From Mauremys mutica (lineage: Eukaryota; Chordata; Testudines; Geoemydidae), in assembly GCF_020497125.1 (NCBI RefSeq), contig NC_059087.1, positions 18,881,925-18,945,924 on the forward strand: DNA of 64,000 nt. The letters run 5' to 3'. Below are positions 48,811 to 59,854 of the stretch, one piece after another. A model generated the notes under the pieces. It searched no databases. It saw only the letters and a list, made by a program, of their open reading frames with translations, and was not told the DNA's origin. The translations under genes were made by a program, and so were the position numbers. How positions within the stretch are numbered: position 1 is the first letter of the stretch; the number at the start of each line of letters is the position of its first letter.

Positions 48811-50521
48811 CTAGTCCTCACTTGTGCCATGTGCTAAGTTGCTAATTTTCAAACTTATTTAGTTCAACCACTTCAGTACATCAAGCTGCTGAATGTAACC
48901 TGAAGCCATGCAGCCTCCGTTGTATGCCGGGGGCAGGGTCACTAGTGATGATGGCTAAGAAGGAAAGAGCCCAGCTTGGCTGCAGGATCAAGGTTAATTT
49001 GGCAGGGCTGGCAGTTAAGAGTTGGAGTCACGGGCAGGGGAATAAGCATGGAACCCCAGGATACTGCTGTTGCTTGTCACGGCAATGATTTCACTGGGGT
49101 TCACAGGTAAGACAAAGGGAAGTGAAATCAAGCGGCAGCTACCCATTCAAACCAGGTTATTTCCTGTGAGCAGAAGATGCCAATCCGAACGCCAGCTGAG
49201 GCATTCAGTTACTTTTCAAATGTCTTACATTCCCTATGGACACCCACGTTCCCCCAGGAGAGAGAGCCAGTCTGTACGCTTCTCATACTTGTCCCCCCAA
49301 GACAAGCTAGTGTGCTGCAATCTGACAGGTGTCACCATCTTCTGGCTCCTAGATCCCACATCAGCTTTTGAATGTCCTGCTTTGTTTCGCAGTGACTGGC
49401 AATAACCTGACCTAACCCACACCAGACATCTCACAGGTTTGTTCTTTCTGAAGAGCTCAAGTTTATTTGGCTCGGCATCCGCGCCAGTTACTGGTACAGC
49501 TGCTCGTCGGAGCACTAGCTGAACTTGCTAAAAACCTCAAAGGCGACAGGAGTCGTCGGGCTTCCGAATGTCCGGGGAGCGGAATGCAACCAAACTCAAT
49601 GGAACCTTATCCATCCCCAGCATTTAAAATCCTCTCCCCACCACTCCCTTGGGCAAGAGCTGCATCAGCGCAACCCCCATGAACGCTGCTCTGGGTTCAT
49701 CCAACCAACACAAGGCTCAGTCCCAATTTCCTCTCCCAGGGTGGAGCGTGCTGGCTGCACTGCTCCTCCAGCCAAATCCTGAGGTCTTGACTCACTCAGG
49801 CAGCCCTCGGAATACGTCAGCAGGTGGGCCTCGGGGAATGGTTCTGTATCATGGGAGGGAGGAATTCCCCAGGAGACTCATTTCCTCCCCATGCATGGAT
49901 CCGCACCAAAGAGAGGGATGGAGATAAGATGGTAATGCAGGAAGATGATGCTTGCAGTAGACTAGTGCAATGACCTTTCACTTCTGGATGCCTCGGTTCC
50001 CAGCTGAAAAGAGGTCATCTCTGATCAATCTAATCACTCTTAGTTCTCTGTGGGCTTTCTCTTGCATCCCAAAACCACCACATGCTTTGGGACTAGCAGA
50101 AGTGATGGACCAGGACTGTCACGGCAAGACTGATCCAGGTCACACTGGAGATTCTTTGGCAGAGTTGTGTGGGAAGCTTGTAGTATCTGCTAGGGTCTTG
50201 TCTGGCTCTAGCCAGGGTCAATAGCAAGGCACTTTCCCAAGCACTTAAATGAACACTAAGAAAGTCATATACAAACAAGGCTGTTCCTGAACGGTGGCCC
50301 AGCTGGCCAGGATGAGGAAGTGGCTAGGAGTAGGTGTGCCCCCTACGGTATCTGGGAGAAACTTAGACTATCCACCTTAGGCATGAGATAGACAATCCTC
50401 ACAAGGGGAGGTCAAAGCAAGCAGACCCGTGTGCGCTCTGGTTCTTGTTGCCTCTGGCAACGAGAGGAGAGCAGAAAACCAGGCAGTGCCAGCAGGGAAC
50501 GAGTCTGGCGGTGCTCACTTG

Positions 50522-50527
50522 TTTATT
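50522..50527 (-). terminator. Poly(A) signal for the Myb/SANT-like gene
   Basis: TTTATT on the plus strand reads AATAAA on the minus strand, about 0.8 kb after the stop codon at 51325. Another candidate lies at 49462-49467. Confidence 0.45.
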
Positions 50528-51324
50528 TTAACTTAATACTTAAAGGCCAAACCCTAAGTTCTTACTCAGGTAAAACTCTCGCTCTCGTCACCAGGAGTCT
50601 GCCCCGAGAAAGACCCTTTGGCTTTGCCCCGTAGCTCCTTACACCGTAGTACAGGGCTGGATCCTGGCTTGGACAGGGAGTGGGCTGCTATGCTGCTTCT
50701 CTACTTAGCGAGTTTATATCAACATGGAAAAAAGAAGATACTGGTTTAAATTCCCTGCTCGTGGCTTAGCAGCTAAAGGGGGAAGGACCCGCAGGGACAG
50801 GAAGCAATGGTGCGGCTACATGTTCAGTCTTCTCTGCAATGCGTGATGCAGCAGGTGAAGCCCGGGGTGATGCGCTGTGCTGCTGTTCCATACACAGATA
50901 CGGCCCCGCTTCCCCGGCCCATGGACTGCTCTGACACCCTGCTGAGGAAGGGGCCCCATGTAGGCCCACGCAGTTATTTCCTTGGTGCTGTGGCTCCCCC
51001 AAACATATGTGAGTTTTACGCTATACCACCAAAGCCACAACGGGTGTCCCCCAATGTCCTGGGTGTGGTTCTCACTGCAGGTTAGGGGCATCAGTGGAGT
51101 GATTTCTCTGGTCTTTTCTGCACAGGAACCAGAGTCCCTGCCATTCACATCTGTGAAGTTCAGCACCAGCTCAGTCCTCTCCTGCTCATTTGGAGGAGCA
51201 AGCAATTCTTTTTTCACTCAAGCACATGAAGCTCCAGGGAACAGGGTACCTGGAGCTGAGTGGGTCTGAACTGGGTTCTGAGCTCCACAGACTGGGGAGG
51301 GGCAGATCATTCCCTGGCAGCTGG

Positions 51325-51533
51325 TCACGTGTCCAGCTCTCGCCGCAGTTTGACGATTTCCAGTAAGAGTTTCTCTTTCTCCAGAACGATCTTTTCCTTC
51401 TGCAGCTGCAAGGTCTCTTTCTGCAGCTCCAGGATCTCGGTGTGCAGCCGGCTGTGCTTCTCCCAAAGCTCCTTGGCTGGTCCGACACAACCCCTCTGGC
51501 TGGGCAGCGAATCTTCGGTCACAGATGCGCTTG
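51325..51533 (-). CDS. Myb/SANT-like gene, last coding exon (coiled coil)
   Basis: On the minus strand the exon follows a T/G-rich tract ending TTTGTTCAG and reads 2 nt plus 68 codons to TGA at 51325-51327. It encodes an acidic start and then a heptad-rich helix: HTEILELQKETLQLQKEKIV followed by LEKEKLLLEIVKLRRELDT. That is a clear leucine/lysine coiled coil, suited to dimerisation. A C-terminal coiled coil is usual in Myb/SANT-like (MADF/trihelix-type) proteins related to PIF/Harbinger accessory proteins. The exon starts in phase 1, which does not match the best donor of the large exon upstream (phase 2 at 53778), so a small middle exon or another donor is needed. Confidence 0.75.
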
Positions 51534-52633
51534 CTGAACAAACCAAACAACAACCCCCCAAATGGTTAAAGCAAACGGGGTCAAGAGAATACAGAAATGC
51601 ATGGTTCATCCCCGAAACCAGCCCCCGTGGGGCAACGTCCCACCCGCCACAAGCAGCAGGATCCAACCTCCTCAAAATAAGGGTCATGCCCCAGTTCTGC
51701 CAGGACCAGTGACCTAACGCTGCTCTGTCCTGCATCCAGGAAAGCTCGTCCAGGCTACAGGAAGCAGCTCTACAGAGATGCCCTTTCTGATATAACACCC
51801 TTGTCTCTCTCTCTCCTATCTTCTCTCTCGTCTTTCTCTGGCCTCTTTTCCTCCCTTCTCCCCCCGTTACTCCCCTCCTGTTACCCACATAATTTACCTA
51901 GACATGAGACGTGTGGTAGCTCTGATGTCCTAGAACTACTAGTCATGCCAAGCATCAAATAGTGGTGAGGCCTGTAGTGCCTGATGCTACAAACAGGCAT
52001 TTAAAGCTGAACTGGCACCTTAAAACTAATTTCACTTAGTGCTGCCAGAGAGGCAGGCCATGGGACAGCCTCCCGTGCAATCCCAGGGGGCGGAACAGCA
52101 AGCAAAGTCAGCATGGGCTTGTGTACTCAGGGTGGGACCCTGCCCCGAGAACAGATGAAGGTTCTTTCAAGCTGCCAGAGCACACTTAAGGTTGAGGGTG
52201 GGGCTGTCTTAATGGCAATGGGAGATCTGCAGCTGCCCTCCCCAGGGGGGTAAGCCCTGCCCCTTCTGTCAGGTTTAACCATAGTGCCATGCAGAGGTTG
52301 TTAACGCTGGCTGGTGCAGGCCACTGCCAACTTGTGCTGAAGTTCTAAGCAGCCTGTTTGGCAAGCTGGACAGAAGCAGAGCTGGAGATGCCCTCACTGC
52401 AGTGATACCTTAATGCCAATGTCCAATGCATTCTGGCTTCAGGAAGGAGCTTGGTCACACAGACAGCAGAGGGGGGGTGAAATGTGATTCATTGGAGAAT
52501 GAGTGGGAATACGGGGCATATCTGGGGCACGATTCTACGCGTGATCCAGAGCTTCGGGACAGTTTAGCAACACTAAAAATGGACACAGGGAACTTCTCCC
52601 CAGCCTCAAATTGTACGTCCACTCTCTTAAAAG

Positions 52634-52853
52634 CAGCGGTTCTCAAACTGGGGGTCGTGACCCCTCAGGGGGTTGTAAGGTTATTATGTGGGGGGTCATG
52701 AGCTGTCAGCCTCCACCCCCAAACCCTGCTTCACCTCCAGCATTTATAATAGCATTACATATTACAAAATGTGGTTTTAATTTATAAGGGGGGTTGCACT
52801 CGGAGACTTGCTGTGTGAACGGGGTCACCAATACAAAAGTCTGAGACCCACTG
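52634..52853. mobile_element. hAT-like MITE, 220 bp
   Basis: Perfect 8-bp duplication CTTAAAAG at 52626-52633 and 52854-52861. Ends are CAGCGGTTCTCAAACTGGGG and, reverse-complemented, CAGTGGGTCTCAGACT. Lies in the intron of the Myb/SANT-like gene. Confidence 0.9.
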
Positions 52854-52953
52854 CTTAAAAGCAAGGTGTCCCTTCTCGCTGGATTTGACCTGTTCCAGCT
52901 GACCCGCATTTCCTCTCTAGCTACAATAGTAAGGAACCAAGATGGTTCTAAGC

Positions 52954-53311
52954 CAGCGGTTCTCAACTGTGGGTCAGGACTCCAATGTGGGCCGGGGTCC
53001 CCAGGACTGGCTCAGACGTGCTGGAGTCTGGGGCTGAAGCGTGAACCCCACTCTCCGGGGCCAAAGCCCAAGAGCTTCAGCCCTGGGCAGCGTGGCTCAG
53101 GTTACAGGACCTCAGCCTGGGGCTGAAGCCCTTTGGCTTGGGCTTTGCCTCCTCCTCCCCCCGCCTGGGGCGATGGGGCTCGGGCCCTGGCCCTCCCATC
53201 CGGGGCGGTGTGGCTCGTGCGGGCTCAGCCTTCAGTCCCTCCTCCTGGGGTCGTGTAGTAATTTTTGTTGTCAGAAGGCGGTCGCCATGCAATGACGTTT
53301 GAGAACCCCTG
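52954..53311. mobile_element. hAT-like MITE, 358 bp, GC-rich
   Basis: Perfect 8-bp duplication TTCTAAGC at 52946-52953 and 53312-53319. Ends are CAGCGGTTCTCAACTGTGGG and, reverse-complemented, CAGGGGTTCTCAAACGTCAT. It shares the terminal CAGxGGTTCTCAA with its neighbour at 52634 but has an unrelated GC-rich interior. Confidence 0.9.
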
Positions 53312-53777
53312 TTCTAAGCCGTTTACAACTCTGGGCACTGGGATGGAAATAGTATTTGTCACTTGACTGTTATCACAGCTGGAGCAGGGGAGAACAGGGC
53401 TGGATTTCTGCAGAGGCATCTTAATAGCGGTCGTAGGAAAAATGCTCCCTGCTGGACTGGAGATACACCCCTGGGGGCACTGCTCACTGACTCACAGAGC
53501 CATTCTCAGGGGAGATGTGTTTGGCCCAAGCACTTGGCAATGGGCTGGGAGGAAAGGTCCATTCTTGGGAATTCTGGGCGTCTTAATTCTGGTCACTTGA
53601 TAACAATGTGCTCCTCTCGTGGCAAGCAGGGCCTGCTTAGGAAGGGCTGGTGCCTATTAACGACACTCCGTAACAGAGGGCAAAGCGGCACTGGCAGCTC
53701 TATCACCGGGGTAAGACCAAGTACAAATCCTGGCTCAGGTCACACGTGAAATGAGATTGGTGCCTCTTCCCACCCAC

Positions 53778-55075
53778 CAGGTAACCTGGCACTGATGGAA
53801 ACTTGTACACCAGACAGGAGCAGGGCAGTGACTGGTCAGGGCTGAGAGATACTGGCAGAGCTCACACGGCTCCTGCTCAGAATAGGCTGAGTTCTGCCCC
53901 TGGTGACACTGGTAAGTATCCAGAGTAGCTCTGCTGAACTGCATGGAGCATCTACAGCTATATGCTGGTGTAATGGGAGGCAGGATTGGGCCCGTTTGCC
54001 AGGCTGCTGCCAGTAATGACAGCCTCTTCCTTTCACGCACCAATTCAAATACTGAATTCTGCTGGGGAGGAGGAGTCGGAGTCGGGCACTGCATGGCCTG
54101 GCTAGCGGGCATGGCTGTCTCACCATTATCATCCATTGCTGTGTGGATGCCTTCGGAGCTGGGGCTGTCAGTCCTGCTGCTGTGTGTGACTGGGCTTGAG
54201 ATGACCCCTAGGCAAGGCCATTCGAATACAGGGCTCAAAGGGCACTTGATCTTGTAGGCCAGTGCAAAGTCTGGGGAGCAGTTCAGAGGCACCGGAGTCC
54301 TGCCAGGAGCAGGCACCTCAGGTCCATGGCTAGGTGGTGAGGTAGTTCTGGGAACTGGCACAGGATGTGTCTCAGCTACAGGCGTACAAGTCAGAGGAGG
54401 ATCCTTACTGGGGCCCAACAGTCTCTTTTCCACACTCTCTTGAGATCCACCCAAGCACAAATTGCTGGGCTGCGGGTCCCCTGGCGCATGGATGAAGCTC
54501 TTTCCTGGACAGCCAGTCCCTGGTGCCATTTCTTTGTCTGCGTCCAAAAGGACTTCCGTTTTGCAGAGCAGTTTGTTCCCCTGGCTCAGCTGAAGTCCAT
54601 CATTCTGGCTGTGGAGGAATAAGTCTGACGAAGACTCCCGCATCCCCTCCGCTGCGCAGAGAGGCAGTGCGGTTCCAGCCGGGCCGCTGGACGGCTTCGT
54701 TCTGAACCCAGGGCCCAGAAGCAATGGTTCTGCCAGCTCTGGCCTTGTCTTATTGAAGAGAGCAAAGATGTTGTGGAAGAGCCTCTCCTGGGGCCGCTGC
54801 CTCAACAAGGGGTGTTTCACCGTGGTCAGCTCCTTGCGGGCGTCAATGACCATGTTATGCCACTTCTTGCGGATCTCATCAGGCGTGCGCTGCACGAGTG
54901 GGCTGAGGGAGTTGACGGCAGCAGTAATCTCTTCCCACGCTCGCTGACGGTCCATCGTGTTCCTGTAGCGCCCGCTCTTGGGGATCAGGATGTCCTTGCG
55001 CAGGCTGAATTCTTCAAGGATGAGGAACTTCTCTTCTTCGGAAAACTTGAGTCTTTTTGGCTTGGCTGTGGTCAT
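53778..55075 (-). CDS. Myb/SANT-like DNA-binding protein, first coding exon
   Basis: Minus strand. The acceptor TTGAATTGCAG ends at 55083, so the exon starts at 55082 and the ATG is at 55075. About 432 codons follow to the best donor CTG|GTGGGT (53778). Residues 10-85 form a Myb/SANT-like domain: F11-S-E-E-E-K, W47 in RAWEEI, a loop with VQRTPDEIRKK and W72 in KKWHNM, then ARKELT. This arrangement is typical of proteins derived from PIF/Harbinger transposon Myb-like partners and predicts sequence-specific DNA binding in the nucleus. The rest is Pro/Ser-rich and low complexity, with PPSHGPEVPAPGRTPVP and a late cysteine-rich stretch. No specific gene name can be given. The frame is open and splice sites are clean, so it is likely a real gene. 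The exact 3' end of this exon is uncertain. Confidence 0.82.
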
Positions 55076-55639
55076 GTTGCCCCTGCAATTCAATTACAAG
55101 TCACGATTATGGCACTATTTACCATGAGATCCCGCTTAACCGTAGTAAATGGATGGGGCTCCTACTGAGCCCAGGTGGGTAGAAGAGGCTATTGTACAAG
55201 GTGGATCGTGACTCCATCCAAGTTTGAGGTCTTTGGGAGCAATCAATTGGTTGATAATTATGTTTCAACCATCCATACCCATAGGACCTTTTGCAGCTTT
55301 AAGTTCAGGTGATTTAAGCACATAAATAAGATTACCCTACGATTAGATAACCTGGCCTTAGCCACAAATCCAGCTGGGCACCTCACAATCAGCGGTGGCT
55401 GAACTTTGCCTAACCAAGGGCCTCACTGACATACTGCCACAGCCTGAGAGATGCACAGGAGCTGCGTACAACTGAGCTGCCTGCGGCCACGCTGGCCTTT
55501 AATGCCAAAGTGAGGCCTGGCGGAGCACAGGTCCCAGCCTGCAACACAGCAGCTTCATCCAGCAAGGCCCATCATGGAGTCTGCATCTTAAAAGCACAAA
55601 ATCCTTCCTATTAAGCAGTTACCCTCTATAACCATATAG

Positions 55640-55800
55640 AATCTCACAGGGCTTTATGAAGGAAGGTAAATATCATTAATTACCACATTAAATGCAGGGA
55701 AACTGAGGCAAAGGAAGGTGAAACAACTGGTCTGTCACAGAGCAAGCCGAGGACTAGAACCCTGAACTGCTGACTCCCAATCCCGTTCTCCATGGAAGTA
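55640..55800 (-). repeat. MIR-type SINE, reverse orientation
   Basis: 'atgcagggaaactgaggcaa', 'tggtctgtcacagagcaagc' and 'gactcccaatcccgttctcc' are the reverse strand of the same SINE type as elsewhere. Lies in the 5' intron of the Myb/SANT-like gene. Confidence 0.65.
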
Positions 55801-56040
55801 TAGCCCACAAGGACTACACCTTGCTGGGATCAACAAGCAGTAGCTCACATGGGCATCAGCTGTCCCTGAAGGCCAGATCTTTGTACTGAAAGGGCCTGCA
55901 GCTCTCTATTGTTTTGTCAGATGTGTAGCATATGCTCCTTGGGGCAGGGATCAGGCCTTCAAAGGCACCCATGCCAGAGAGAGGGACAGGAGGAACATCC
56001 CTTCAGCGCTGGGAACTTTGAGCCGCTATGACACTTCCTG

Positions 56041-56270
56041 ACACATGGTCCATCTAGCCCAGCATCCCCTCTCTGTGCCAGGGGCCAGCACCGATGCTGC
56101 AGAAGAAGGGGTGAAGGCACCCTGCAAATGCACAATTATGCAATAACCCCCTGACAGGGGAAATTTCTTCCTAATCCTTAATTCCTAGTGCCTGGCTGAT
56201 GCCCTGAAGCACCAGCGTTTAGCGCCCTTATTTTTTTCTCCTGGTGCCTGAAACTCCAGATGCTTTTATT
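56041..56270 (-). mobile_element. CR1 3'-end fragment (antisense)
   Basis: 'tggtccatctagcccagcat', 'ggggaaatttcttcctaatc' and 'gatgccctgaagcaccagcg' are the reverse complement of the CR1 3' UTR, ending next to the CpG island. Confidence 0.7.
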
Positions 56271-56349
56271 GCTGGTCTAAACCCCTAAGTGTGCTGGGCC
56301 CCTGCTGAGCTCTCTCCCGCACCAGTATCCAGTGGGGGTGAGTTCCAGC

Positions 56350-57010
56350 GGCTAACGAACTGGCGGGCGGCGCGAGCTGGGGGCGCGCCCCTCGCTGGGG
56401 TGGCCCCGCACCTCTGAAAATGGGGCGCAGCGCAGGGCCATTGCACGCCGGGAGCGGCCTCCTGCGCAGGGGCTGCGGCTGGGCTGGGGCGAGTCTGTGG
56501 GGCCCGGCCTGGCCGCGGGGCGGCACCTACCTGCCGGCGGCGGCCGGAAGCGGGAGCCGGGGGAGGCCGCGGCCGCCCCGGGCCCAGCTCGCAGGAAGCG
56601 GCGGGTTGCCACGTATCCAGTGACACGCGGGGCTGCCGTGGCCACGCCCCGGCCTGGCTCCGGGATCCCGGCCGGGCCCTGCCGCGTCGCTGGGGGCTCG
56701 CTCCCGGGCCCGCCGCCCAGCCCGAGCGCGGCGCAGCGCAGCGACCGGCCCCGGCCCGGGGGCTCTTTGGTTTCCTCGCCCAGCAGCCCGCTGCCGCCGG
56801 CCCCGCTGCCCCGTCCGGGGCCTTCCTCCCGGGCCGCTCCCCGCTGCTCTGCCCCGCTCCCCTCAGCGGGGACGGCGTTTCCTGGGGCCGAGGCGGGGTC
56901 TGGCCTGGCCTGGCGGCGGCAGGTGGGGGCTGGAGCCGGCCCGCCCTCAGTGCGGCAGGCGCTGGGGGGAGCCCTGAGGGGTGGGGGGCGCCAGTGCTGG
57001 TGGGGTGGGG
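56350..57010 (-). promoter_or_regulatory. CpG island, promoter of the Myb/SANT-like gene
   Basis: Very GC-rich, CpG-dense block with many GGGCGG/CCGCCC-type sites and no TATA box near the predicted exon. On the minus strand a strong donor CAG|GTAGGT ends a leader exon at 56531, which would splice to the acceptor at 55083. Boundaries are by eye. Confidence 0.7.
56531..56660 (-). other. Predicted non-coding first exon of the Myb/SANT-like gene
   Basis: Minus-strand leader ending at the donor CAG|GTAGGT (last base 56531). The upstream limit is unknown and the value given is a guess within the island. It joins to 55082, seven bases before the ATG. Confidence 0.4.
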
Positions 57011-57209
57011 TGGGGAGGGGGCTGTACCTGTGCCGGAGCAGAGGGGGTGATGTCGGGGTGGGGGCTCCTGCAAGTGTTCGAGCCGTTCAGGGATTGGCCC
57101 GGGACCGAGATTTGCTATTTTCAGTCATGACTTTGGCGCAAAAAATAGGTGTGTGCGAATGACCTTTGCTGAGCCCAGGGAGCAAGGCGAAGGGAGTATT
57201 GTACAGGAA

Positions 57210-57418
57210 GACGCGGGTGACCTGGAGGACTGGAGCGATAGATGGGGGATGAAATGTAATGGTACAAAGTGTGAGGTCGGGCCGTGCACATAGGGAGGGG
57301 TAAGAATTTCTGCTACAAGATGGGGGGGCTCATCAGTTGGAAACAACAGAGAAGGAGAAAGACCTGGGTGTGCTGGTTGATTACAGGTTGACTATGAGCC
57401 ATCAAATGTGCTGTGGTC
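57210..57418 (+). mobile_element. CR1 LINE, sense, first segment
   Basis: CR1 reverse-transcriptase region with 'gaaagacctgggtgtgctgg' and 'gactatgagccatcaaatgt'. It breaks at 57418 where a hAT-like element has inserted, and resumes at 58009. Confidence 0.8.
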
Positions 57419-58008
57419 CGGGGCTTAGGCCTGGGTGGGCCAGGGCCCACCCACTGAGCATCCAGGCCCGATTCCCAGCTCCGGCTCTGCTCTGACCCAC
57501 TCCACCCAGGGAGCAGGGTTGGGATATGGGGGCTTGTCCCACTCTCTGCCTACGTGCAAGCCCCCGCGCCCCGGCCCTGCTTCCCAGCTGGAGTGGAGCA
57601 GGTGTGTGTGTGTGTGGGGAGGTGCCCTTTTTCCAGGGCCCCTCAATTGGCCGAGGCCCCTGGGCATGGCTCTATTGGCCCAGTCGCTAATTTGCAACTG
57701 TGAGGAGGATGGGCGGCTGGTGATGGCAGAGGAGATCCTCAAAAAAGCCTGCTGCCTCTGGGAGCCGGGCCTGGTGTGGGGCAGTGGGACGGGGAAGGTG
57801 CCTTGTGTGCTGGAGAGCGGCATCTCCTCCCAGAGCTGGGTGCGTGCCAGGGCCCTCAGGGTCCCTGGTCAAAGCATCCATTGTCCCCAAGGCCGGCTGG
57901 AGGGGGGAGGGTGGGCTCACCGATCCCTCCTGCCCTCCAGCCCCCCTGTCATTGCCCGCCCACCCGAAGTTGGGGCCCACCCAAATGTCCCATCCTGGCT
58001 ATGCCACT
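57419..58008. mobile_element. hAT-like element inserted in CR1, 590 bp
   Basis: Flanks GCTGTGGTC (57410-57418) and GCTCTGGGC (58009-58017) match at 7 of 9 positions, an eroded target duplication. The left end is CGGGGCTTAGGCCTGGGTGG. The right end, reverse-complemented, is CAGTGGCATAGCCAGGATGG. Long spurious open frames cross it. CR1 sequence continues without loss on both sides, which proves insertion. Confidence 0.75.
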
Positions 58009-58307
58009 GCTCTGGGCATAAAAATGGCACGTGGTCCTAATGTGTAGCAGGTGAGGTATTTCCAGAAGAGATGGGATGTATTAATGCCATTGTGTCAGGC
58101 ACTGGAAAGACCTCACCTGGAACACTGGGCATAATTCTGATAACCCATGTTCAGGGAAGCTGAATTCAAACTGGAGCAGGTGCAGAGAAGGGCCACTAGA
58201 AAAATCAGGGGACTGGAGAGCTGAACGTCGGTGAGCAGACTAAAAGAGCTTGTTTTGTTCAGCGTAGCAAAGTGAAGGCTGAAAGGGGATATGATTGCTC
58301 CCTATAA
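58009..58307 (+). mobile_element. CR1 LINE, sense, second segment
   Basis: Continuation of the 57210 copy: 'gcaggtgaggtatttccaga', 'tggaaagacctcacctggaa' and 'aactggagcaggtgcagaga'. Interrupted again after TATAA at 58303-58307. Confidence 0.8.
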
Positions 58308-59854
58308 GAACATCCACACTGGGTCAAACCGAAGGTCCATCTAGCCCAGTATCCTGTCTTCTGAAATGGCCAATACCCGGTGCTATAGCGGGAATGAACA
58401 GAACAGGTAATCATCAAGTGATCCATCCCCTGTGGCCCATTCCCAGCTTCTGGCAAACAGAGACTAGGGACGCCATCCCTGCCCATCCTGGCTAATAGCC
58501 ATTGATGCACCTATCCTCCATGAATGTATCTAGTTCTATAGTCTTGGCCTTCACAACATCCTCTGGCAAGGAGTTCCACAGGTTGACTGTGTGTTATGTG
58601 AAAAAATACTTTGTTTGTTTTAAACCTGCTGCCTATTAACTTCATTTGGTGACCCCTAGTTCTTGTGTTATGAGGTTTGATAGACCCAGGCCAGTTGGGA
58701 ACAGCAGAGTAGTAGATGGGAGATATACTGGCCACTGGACAAGCAGTTTTCTGTTCCCTGAGTGACTAGAGCAGGGGCTGCTACAGGCTAATGAGAACAT
58801 CTGACTCCAATTAACCTGCTAAGAGTCAGGTGAGGCTGTTAAGCCCCTGACTCTAATTAAGGCCCCTCTGATGCTATAAAAGTGCTCACTCCAGTCAGGC
58901 CAGAGGGAGCGGAAGTGTGCGAGAGGAACTGGGAGCAAGAGGCGTGCAAGAAGCTGAGAGCAAGTAGGCATATTGCTGGAGGACTGAGAAGTACAATCGT
59001 TATCAGACATCAGGAGGAAGGTCCAGTGCTGAGGACAAAGAAGGTGTTGGGAGGAGGCCATGGGGAAGTAGCCCAGGGAGTTGTGGCTGTCGCGCAGCTG
59101 TTCCAGGAGGCACTCTAGACAGCTGCAATCCACAGGACCCTGGGCTGGAACCCGGAGTAGAGGGCAGGCCCGGGTTCCCCCCAAACCTCCCAACTCCTGA
59201 TCAAACACAGGAGGAATTGACCTGGACTGTGGCTTCTATCAGAGGGGAAGGTCTCTGGGCTGTTTCCTGACCCACAGGGTGAATCTGTGAGGCGAGCAAA
59301 TCCGCCAATAAGTGCAGGACCCACCAAGGTAGAGGAGGAACTTTGTCACAGAGGAGTAAATAACGCTTCCTTATTTACTTTCTCCTCACCAGTCATGATT
59401 TTATAGACCTCAATTATATCCCCCCTTAGTCGTCTCTTTTCCAAGCTGAAAAGTCCCAGTCTTATTAATCTCTCCTCATATGGCAGCTGTTCCATACCCC
59501 TAATCATTTTTGTTGCCCTTTTCTGAACCTTTTCCAATTCCAATATATATTTTTCGAGATGGGACGACCTCATCTGCACACAGTATTCAAGATGTGGGGG
59601 TACCATGGATTTATATAGAGACAATATATTTTCTGTCTTATTATCTATCCCTTTCTTAATGATTCCCAACATTCTGTTCACTTTTTTGACTGCCGCTGCA
59701 CATTGAGTGGATGGTTTCAGAGAACTATCCACAATGACTCCAAGATCTTTCTTGAGTGGTGACAGCTAATTTAGACCCCATCATTTTGTGTGTATAGTTG
59801 GGATTATGTTTTCCAATGTGCATCACTTTGCATTTATCAACATTGAATTTAATG
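58308..59854 (-). mobile_element. Second CR1, antisense, inserted into the first
   Basis: Flanked by TATAA at 58303-58307 and 59855-59859. The left side is the CR1 3' end in reverse ('gggtcaaaccgaaggtccat', 'ctagcccagtatcctgtctt'). The right side is reverse-transcriptase coding sequence. On the minus strand at 59346-59732 a C-terminal CR1 reverse-transcriptase frame is still open (KKVNRMLGIIKKGID, HLEYCVQ, KVQKRATKMIRGMEQL, EKRRLRGDIIEVYKIM). It is 5'-truncated, and an LTR interrupts it at 58676-59350. Confidence 0.85.
58676..59350 (+). mobile_element. Solo LTR inserted in the antisense CR1
   Basis: About 675 bp between direct repeats GAGG (58672-58675 and 59351-59354). It starts near TGATAGACCCAGG and ends CTTTGTCACA. 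It contains a TATAAAAG promoter motif at about 58876. No internal retroviral coding region or second LTR is present, so recombination has removed it. It resembles a Gypsy-type turtle LTR by general look, without a firm family name. Confidence 0.75.

Larger units (their letters stand above)
35391..49440. other. Gene-poor interval downstream of SBSPON-like exon 4
   Basis: 14 kb with no coding exon that I can support. It may include the last intron and terminal exon of the SBSPON-like gene. It holds the repeat at 36150-36450, a (CT)n tract at 37552-37589, A+T-rich DNA from 36.7 to 40.5 kb, a perfect palindrome (42130-42194), a 21-bp minisatellite (42489-42770), tRNA-like B-box fragments near 42780-43180, two hAT-like elements (46121-46661, 47707-48516) and a MIR fragment. 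Confidence 0.55.

Noticed and set aside
56285..57162. Pro/Ala/Gly-rich open frames of 200-260 codons on both strands
   Set aside because: They coincide with the CpG island, and their composition is what GC-rich promoter DNA gives in any frame.
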